Below, piece by piece: positions 59,971-64,000 of a stretch of DNA of 64,000 nucleotides. Below the pieces are notes generated by a model that searched no databases, was not told where the DNA came from, and worked only from the letters and a program-made list of their open reading frames with translations. Both the position numbers and the translations under genes were made by a program. Origin of the DNA: Corynebacterium epidermidicanis (lineage in GTDB: Bacteria; Actinomycetota; Actinomycetes; Mycobacteriales; Mycobacteriaceae); contig NZ_CP011541.1 in assembly GCF_001021025.1 (NCBI RefSeq), positions 1,674,001 to 1,738,000 on the forward strand, read 5' to 3'. Numbering within the stretch: the stretch's first letter is position 1; every line of letters begins with the position of its first letter.

Positions 59971-60636
59971 CTAGGGACGAAGGGTAATTAGCCCCGGAGA
60001 AGACACATTCCATCGCGCGCCTTCGCGCTTCATTACCGCCCGGGTAGCCAGTGCCTTATCGTGTGCCTGTTCCGCGGAACCCCAATACACTTCCTTTCCA
60101 CCGGCGAGGAAAAGGGTGAACTCATATTCCGATTTGGCATCGATACGTTCCAGTGCCCCACGAGTATCGGGGTCAAGCGACTGCACAATCGAGATTGCCG
60201 TTGCATAGAGGCGGGTATTGTCTTCCCGTGTTCCGGAAATCTCCACCACCCCCGGAGGTGGGACATCAATCACGAATGGCTTTCCGCCGGCATCAATGAG
60301 GTGCTCGCCGTCGTTACGCTTGGCGTAGAGCACCGCCTGGCGTTCGTCGATGTTGATGGTGACGGTGGTGGGGAAACTGCGATGCACGCTGACCTTGCCT
60401 ACCCACGGAAGGGCGGCCACGTTGGCTGCCACGTCTGATTCTTTGAGTCGCAAAATATTCGCGCCCCGAACGATACCGGAGGTAGCCTCCACGTCAGAGG
60501 GTGCAGCATGGACGCTGCCATTGACCTCGACATTGTTGATCTTGAAAACTGGGACGAAGTAGCACAACGCCCCCGAAGCCACGATCAACGCTACGACTAA
60601 CGCGACAAGCTTCTTCCAATGAGCTGCGATAAACAT
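59971..60636 (-). CDS. ftsQ: Cell division protein FtsQ
   Basis: 221 residues: a short cytoplasmic tail, one membrane helix (about 10-30), a POTRA domain (NNVEVNGSVHAAPSDVEATSG, 33-100, written in parts) and a beta domain with VSVHRSFPTTVTINIDERQAVLY. It joins the divisome with FtsB/FtsL outside the membrane. Start shares its first base with the murC stop region, so coupled translation. Confidence 0.93.
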   Translation of the reverse strand: MFIAAHWKKLVALVVALIVASGALCYFVPVFKINNVEVNGSVHAAPSDVEATSGIVRGANILRLKESDVAANVAALPWVGKVSVHRSFPTTVTINIDERQAVLYAKRNDGEHLIDAGGKPFVIDVPPPGVVEISGTREDNTRLYATAISIVQSLDPDTRGALERIDAKSEYEFTLFLAGGKEVYWGSAEQAHDKALATRAVMKREGARWNVSSPGLITLRP

Positions 60637-62090
60637 TAGGACAGCTCAGCAAGGATTTCGTCGGCCGCCATCGTCACGCTACCGGCGCCCATGGTCAGGA
60701 TTAGATCATCCGGCTGGGCGACTTGCGCTACCACGGAGGCAACCTGGGAAAAGTCCGGAACAAAGCGCACCGGTTTGGTTACCTTGTCTGCGATGATGCG
60801 GCCATCTACGCCCTCAACTGGTTGTTCTCGGGCGCCGTAAATGTCCAGTACGAGGACTTCATCGGCAAGGGACAGGGCCTCGGCGAATTCTTGGGCGAAC
60901 TCGATCGTTCGTGAGTACAAGTGCGGCTGGAAAGCCACCACTACCCGACCCCGACCTTCAGCCGTCACCTTCTCTCGGGCAGCAGTGATGACCGCAGCAA
61001 CCTCGGTGGGATGGTGGGCGTAATCATCAAAGACTCGCGCGCCAGCATACTTTCCGCCGGAGATCGTGCCACGATGTTCAAAGCGACGACGCACGCCACT
61101 GAAATCCGTCAAACCACTCGCCAGAAGGTCGATGTCGCCACCGAGCAAATGCCCGGCCAGCAACGCCGCCGCGGCATTGAGGACCATGTGCGTCCCCGGA
61201 ATGTGCAGATCGACCGCTACCTCACGGCCGTCGATTAGGAACGTGACTTCGCTGCCGAAGTCTTGCGCGCGCAAGGACGTAACGGTGACCCCTGCGGTCA
61301 GTTCAGGATGGGCATCAACAGCAGCCTGGGTGCCATAGCCCAAGACACGAATTCCGCGCTCAGCGGTGCGTTTTCCGAGTGCCGCAGCGTTGTCATCGTC
61401 AAGGCATACCACCAGAGTGCCGTCATCGCCAATCCGATCGGCAAAGTCGTCAAAGACCTGGAAGTAGGCTTCACGAGTCTTGAAGAAGTCCAAATGATCG
61501 GGCTCGATATTGGTCACCACAGCGACGGTGGGCTCGTAGCGCAGCAGGGAGGCATCAGATTCATCAGCTTCTGCAACAAAAGCAGACCCAGTTCCGTTGT
61601 GCGCATTCGTACCAGCCTTGCTTAGCTGTCCCCCAATGGCAAAGCTTGGGTCCATGCCCGCAGCTTGCATGGCAACAACTGTCATGGAGGTAGTTGAAGT
61701 CTTTCCGTGCGTACCAGCTAAGAGCACCTGGTCCTGCCCCGCCATGAGCTCTGCTAGCAAATCGCTACGCCGGATCACTGGGATCCCGTGCTCCCGGGCA
61801 GCAACGAGCTCGGGATTGTCCTGTGGGATAGCAGCGAAAGAAGTCACGACGACCGTCGGCAATTGCCCCGCAAGCTCCAAATTCTCTTTGCGGTGACCGA
61901 TAGCAACCACGGCACCAGCTGCCCGCAAAGCCAGTACAATTCGTGTGTCTTTCGCATCCGACCCCGTGACAACATGGCCCCGATCAGCGAGAATTCGGGC
62001 TAGCCCTGACATTCCGGCACCGCCGATGCCGATCATGTGGACTCGTGCCAGGTCGACCACGGAGGTTTGGATATCGGAGGAAGCAGTCAC
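60636..62090 (-). CDS. murC: UDP-N-acetylmuramate-L-alanine ligase
   Basis: ATP-dependent addition of L-Ala to UDP-MurNAc. About 484 residues: [14 protein letters not shown] near 19, the P-loop [11 protein letters not shown] near 125, [10 protein letters not shown], and [11 protein letters not shown] near 357. GTG 62090 (AGAAGGTG six bases upstream) is chosen; the frame open to 62150 ([13 protein letters not shown]) lacks a ribosome site. Confidence 0.96.
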   Translation of the reverse strand: MTASSDIQTSVVDLARVHMIGIGGAGMSGLARILADRGHVVTGSDAKDTRIVLALRAAGAVVAIGHRKENLELAGQLPTVVVTSFAAIPQDNPELVAAREHGIPVIRRSDLLAELMAGQDQVLLAGTHGKTSTTSMTVVAMQAAGMDPSFAIGGQLSKAGTNAHNGTGSAFVAEADESDASLLRYEPTVAVVTNIEPDHLDFFKTREAYFQVFDDFADRIGDDGTLVVCLDDDNAAALGKRTAERGIRVLGYGTQAAVDAHPELTAGVTVTSLRAQDFGSEVTFLIDGREVAVDLHIPGTHMVLNAAAALLAGHLLGGDIDLLASGLTDFSGVRRRFEHRGTISGGKYAGARVFDDYAHHPTEVAAVITAAREKVTAEGRGRVVVAFQPHLYSRTIEFAQEFAEALSLADEVLVLDIYGAREQPVEGVDGRIIADKVTKPVRFVPDFSQVASVVAQVAQPDDLILTMGAGSVTMAADEILAELS

Positions 62091-62177
62091 GAGTACACCT
62101 TCTTTTTCAATCTTTTTCGTTGTGTTTATGATGTCTTGATTATTGAGCAACGCGCCAGTTAGCAGGGCAGAAAATCA

Positions 62178-63263
62178 CTACGCCCGTCGGGACAGACCAG
62201 CGACGATTGTAGCCACTTCCTCAGCTGCATGGCCCAGACCAGTTTCCGATGCCACACGGGACATGTGTTGGCGCAAGTCGGCGTCGCCAAGCAAAGCGAT
62301 GACAGCTTCCGCAAGCTTGGTGCCATCCAATTCCGAATCAGGTATCAACTGCGCGCCACCAGCGTTAACGATCGGCATGGCATTGAGAGCTTGTTCCCCG
62401 TTGCCATGTGGCAGCGGCACATAAAGGGCGGGCACAGCGGCCGCAGTGACCTCAGCTACCGTCATCGCACCAGCTCGACTCACAATGAGGTCTGCTACCG
62501 CCAACGCCAAATCCATTCGCTCGATGTACGGTACTGCCACGTAACCAGGCACAGCATCCGGCGCCTCGTTCTTCTTTCCATAAGCGTGTAGGATCTGGAA
62601 ACCGGCTGCGACAATCGCTGGAGCCGCGACTGCGAGAGCATTATTGATGCTGCGTGCCCCTTGCGAACCGCCGGTGACCAGCAGCGTCGGCAGCTCTGGC
62701 CGCAGCCCCCACAACTCGCAGGCCGCGGCACGGTCCGCAGCGGTTGGCTGCTGGCTTAGCGACGCCCGAATAGGCACCCCCACCACTTGTCCGGGCATTC
62801 CCGAGTCAGCAACCGCGTTGAGCCCCACGCCGCCCAGGCGCACGCCTAGTTTATTGGCCATGCCCGCGCGCGCATTGGCTTCGTGCACCACAAAGGGCGT
62901 GCGGGTAAGTCTTGCCGCAATATACGCGGGTGCGGAAACATAGCCACCAAAACCGGCCACAACGTCGATGTTGTGTTTCCGAATAATCGCCTGGGTTTGC
63001 CGCACCGCACGTACCACTCGGTAAGGAAGTTTCAGCAGAGCTACGCTCGGTTTCCGGGGCACTGGCACTGGATCAATCAGTTTGAGGTCGAATCCCCGGG
63101 CTGGAACAAGGTCGGTTTCCAAACCTTTGGGCGTGCCCAGTGCGAGGACTTCCGCCCCATGATCTCGGACCAAAGCTTCCGCCACCGCAAGCGCAGGTTC
63201 AATGTGTCCCGCAGTGCCGCCACCGGCGACCAGAACCCGAAGCTGCGTGGTTGGTGTTGCCAT
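62178..63263 (-). CDS. murG: Undecaprenyl-PP-MurNAc-pentapeptide N-acetylglucosaminyltransferase
   Basis: Makes lipid II on the cytoplasmic membrane face. 361 residues with the GGGTAGHIEPALA loop near 14, ATxxLGTPKGLETDLVP-like ALGTPKGLETD, GGYVSAP, HEANARAGMANK near 125, GGSQGARSIN near 192 and DLIVSRAGAMTVAE near 270. It overlaps the ftsW stop by one base. Confidence 0.97.
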   Translation of the reverse strand: MATPTTQLRVLVAGGGTAGHIEPALAVAEALVRDHGAEVLALGTPKGLETDLVPARGFDLKLIDPVPVPRKPSVALLKLPYRVVRAVRQTQAIIRKHNIDVVAGFGGYVSAPAYIAARLTRTPFVVHEANARAGMANKLGVRLGGVGLNAVADSGMPGQVVGVPIRASLSQQPTAADRAAACELWGLRPELPTLLVTGGSQGARSINNALAVAAPAIVAAGFQILHAYGKKNEAPDAVPGYVAVPYIERMDLALAVADLIVSRAGAMTVAEVTAAAVPALYVPLPHGNGEQALNAMPIVNAGGAQLIPDSELDGTKLAEAVIALLGDADLRQHMSRVASETGLGHAAEEVATIVAGLSRRA

Positions 63264-64000
63264 TAGTAATCCTTCCGTGGTCGTCGAGGTTGGGTGGGCT
63301 GTTGCCGGCGAAGTCGTGGGTCCGCCTCAGTGCCCCGAACTGGTCGGCGCCCACCGTCCGCCACCGAGCGCTGTGCCGGAGGACGCTGCACCCGCTGTCC
63401 CGGCGCCTCACCAGACCGCGGTGAGGCTGCAGTGTGTGGCCGTTGCCGAGTCACTGGCACCGGTTCCGGAGCCTTGTGAGCTCGGCGAGGCATCGGACGA
63501 CGGGAGTCAATGTCGGAGGCATCAGGTTCGCGCAAGCCCAACAAGTGGTCGAGCGCAGGCTTTCCATATGACTGCATCGCCGAAATCGCCTCTGGCTCAT
63601 AGCGCGCACAGCTTAGGAGCAACCCCATCGAAGCCAGCGTAATCACCGCAGACGTACCACCAGCGGAGATCATCGGAAGCTGGATGCCAGTGACCGGGAA
63701 CAGCCCAACCACATAGCCGATGTTAATGAATGCCTGCACGACCACACCCGTGGTAAGCGACGCCGCCAGCAAGGACATAAACGTGTTTTGGGACTTCAGC
63801 GCGCAGCGCAGACCATAGAAAGCCAAACCACCGAAGGCACAAATCACAAAAATGCCACCGATGAAGCCCAGCTCCTCACCAACGATGGCGAAGATAAAGT
63901 CGTTCTTTGCCTCCGGGAGGTAGAACCACTTCGCGCGGGATTGACCCAAGCCGACTCCGCTCACTGCGCCGTCGGCAAGCGAAAGAAAACCTTGGTAGGA
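63263..64000 (-). CDS. ftsW: FtsW, C-terminal part (5' end outside window)
   Basis: Division-specific SEDS glycosyltransferase. The visible part begins in the segment SYQGFLSLADGAVSGVGLGQ, continues through AKNDFIFAIVGEELGF (catalytic-region Asp), and PVTGIQLPMISAGGTS. After the last helix (about residue 160 of the fragment) a cytoplasmic tail of 95 residues is very rich in Arg, Pro and Gln, typical of mycobacterial and corynebacterial FtsW. The gene continues past 64000. Confidence 0.95.
   Translation of the reverse strand, partial: SYQGFLSLADGAVSGVGLGQSRAKWFYLPEAKNDFIFAIVGEELGFIGGIFVICAFGGLAFYGLRCALKSQNTFMSLLAASLTTGVVVQAFINIGYVVGLFPVTGIQLPMISAGGTSAVITLASMGLLLSCARYEPEAISAMQSYGKPALDHLLGLREPDASDIDSRRPMPRRAHKAPEPVPVTRQRPHTAASPRSGEAPGQRVQRPPAQRSVADGGRRPVRGTEADPRLRRQQPTQPRRPRKDY

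Overview
The window is an actinobacterial chromosome segment, almost certainly from a Corynebacterium. The evidence is gene order: pyk-lgt-trpC-hisI-hisF-impA-hisA-hisH-MFS-orf-hisBCD, a TetR gene next to glgX, treY-small alarmone synthetase, treZ-ilvA, dnaE-rarD, lspA-rluD, dinB, ileS-wag31-yggT-sepF-yggS-pgeF-ftsZ-ftsQ-murC-murG-ftsW. This is the arrangement I know from C. glutamicum. GTG and TTG starts are frequent, and several promoters sit so close to the start codon that the mRNAs should be leaderless. I see no insertion sequence, prophage, CRISPR array, rRNA or tRNA. It is a core-genome region with local insertions of lineage-specific genes.

Layout. 1-5.8 kb: 5' part of a glycogen phosphorylase gene, pyruvate kinase, lgt, an orphan trpC with one altered active-site residue, and a Trp-associated membrane protein. 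5.8-14.2 kb: an eleven-gene histidine operon on the minus strand (hisD-C-B-orf-MFS-hisH-A-impA-F-I plus the membrane protein). Its leader has T-box-like features carrying His codons and a UGGG that would fit tRNA-His. 14.5-20.5 kb: a double-YbjN protein, nadA-nadC, a membrane protein, bsaP-bioB under a BioQ-type operator, and a lipoprotein. 20.7-33.7 kb: BioQ-like TetR, glgX, an exonuclease-BRCT protein, treY, a RelA/SpoT-type small alarmone synthetase, several small genes, a three-gene overlapping set ending in a YigZ protein, and treZ. Together glgP, glgX, treY and treZ turn glycogen into glucose-1-phosphate and trehalose.

33.7-50 kb: ilvA, a large secreted choice-of-anchor I protein, dnaE, rarD, rluD-lspA, two lipoproteins, L-asparaginase, dinB, and a tandem pair of paralogous membrane proteins, the first of which may have a frameshifted start. 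50-64 kb: ileS under a T-box leader with an ultrashort Stem I, then the division and cell-wall (dcw) cluster tail: wag31, yggT, sepF, yggS, pgeF, ftsZ, ftsQ, murC, murG and a truncated ftsW. A 955-bp stretch with no convincing gene lies between yggT and sepF and holds repeated dyad elements.

The best leads are regulatory or evolutionary: the hisD leader, the ileS T-box, the BioQ site at bioB, a HisA with the residues described for corynebacterial subHisA next to a degenerate TrpC, the non-coding yggT-sepF gap, the tandem membrane paralogs, and four small genes of 42 to 84 codons. No unmistakably new multi-gene system was found.
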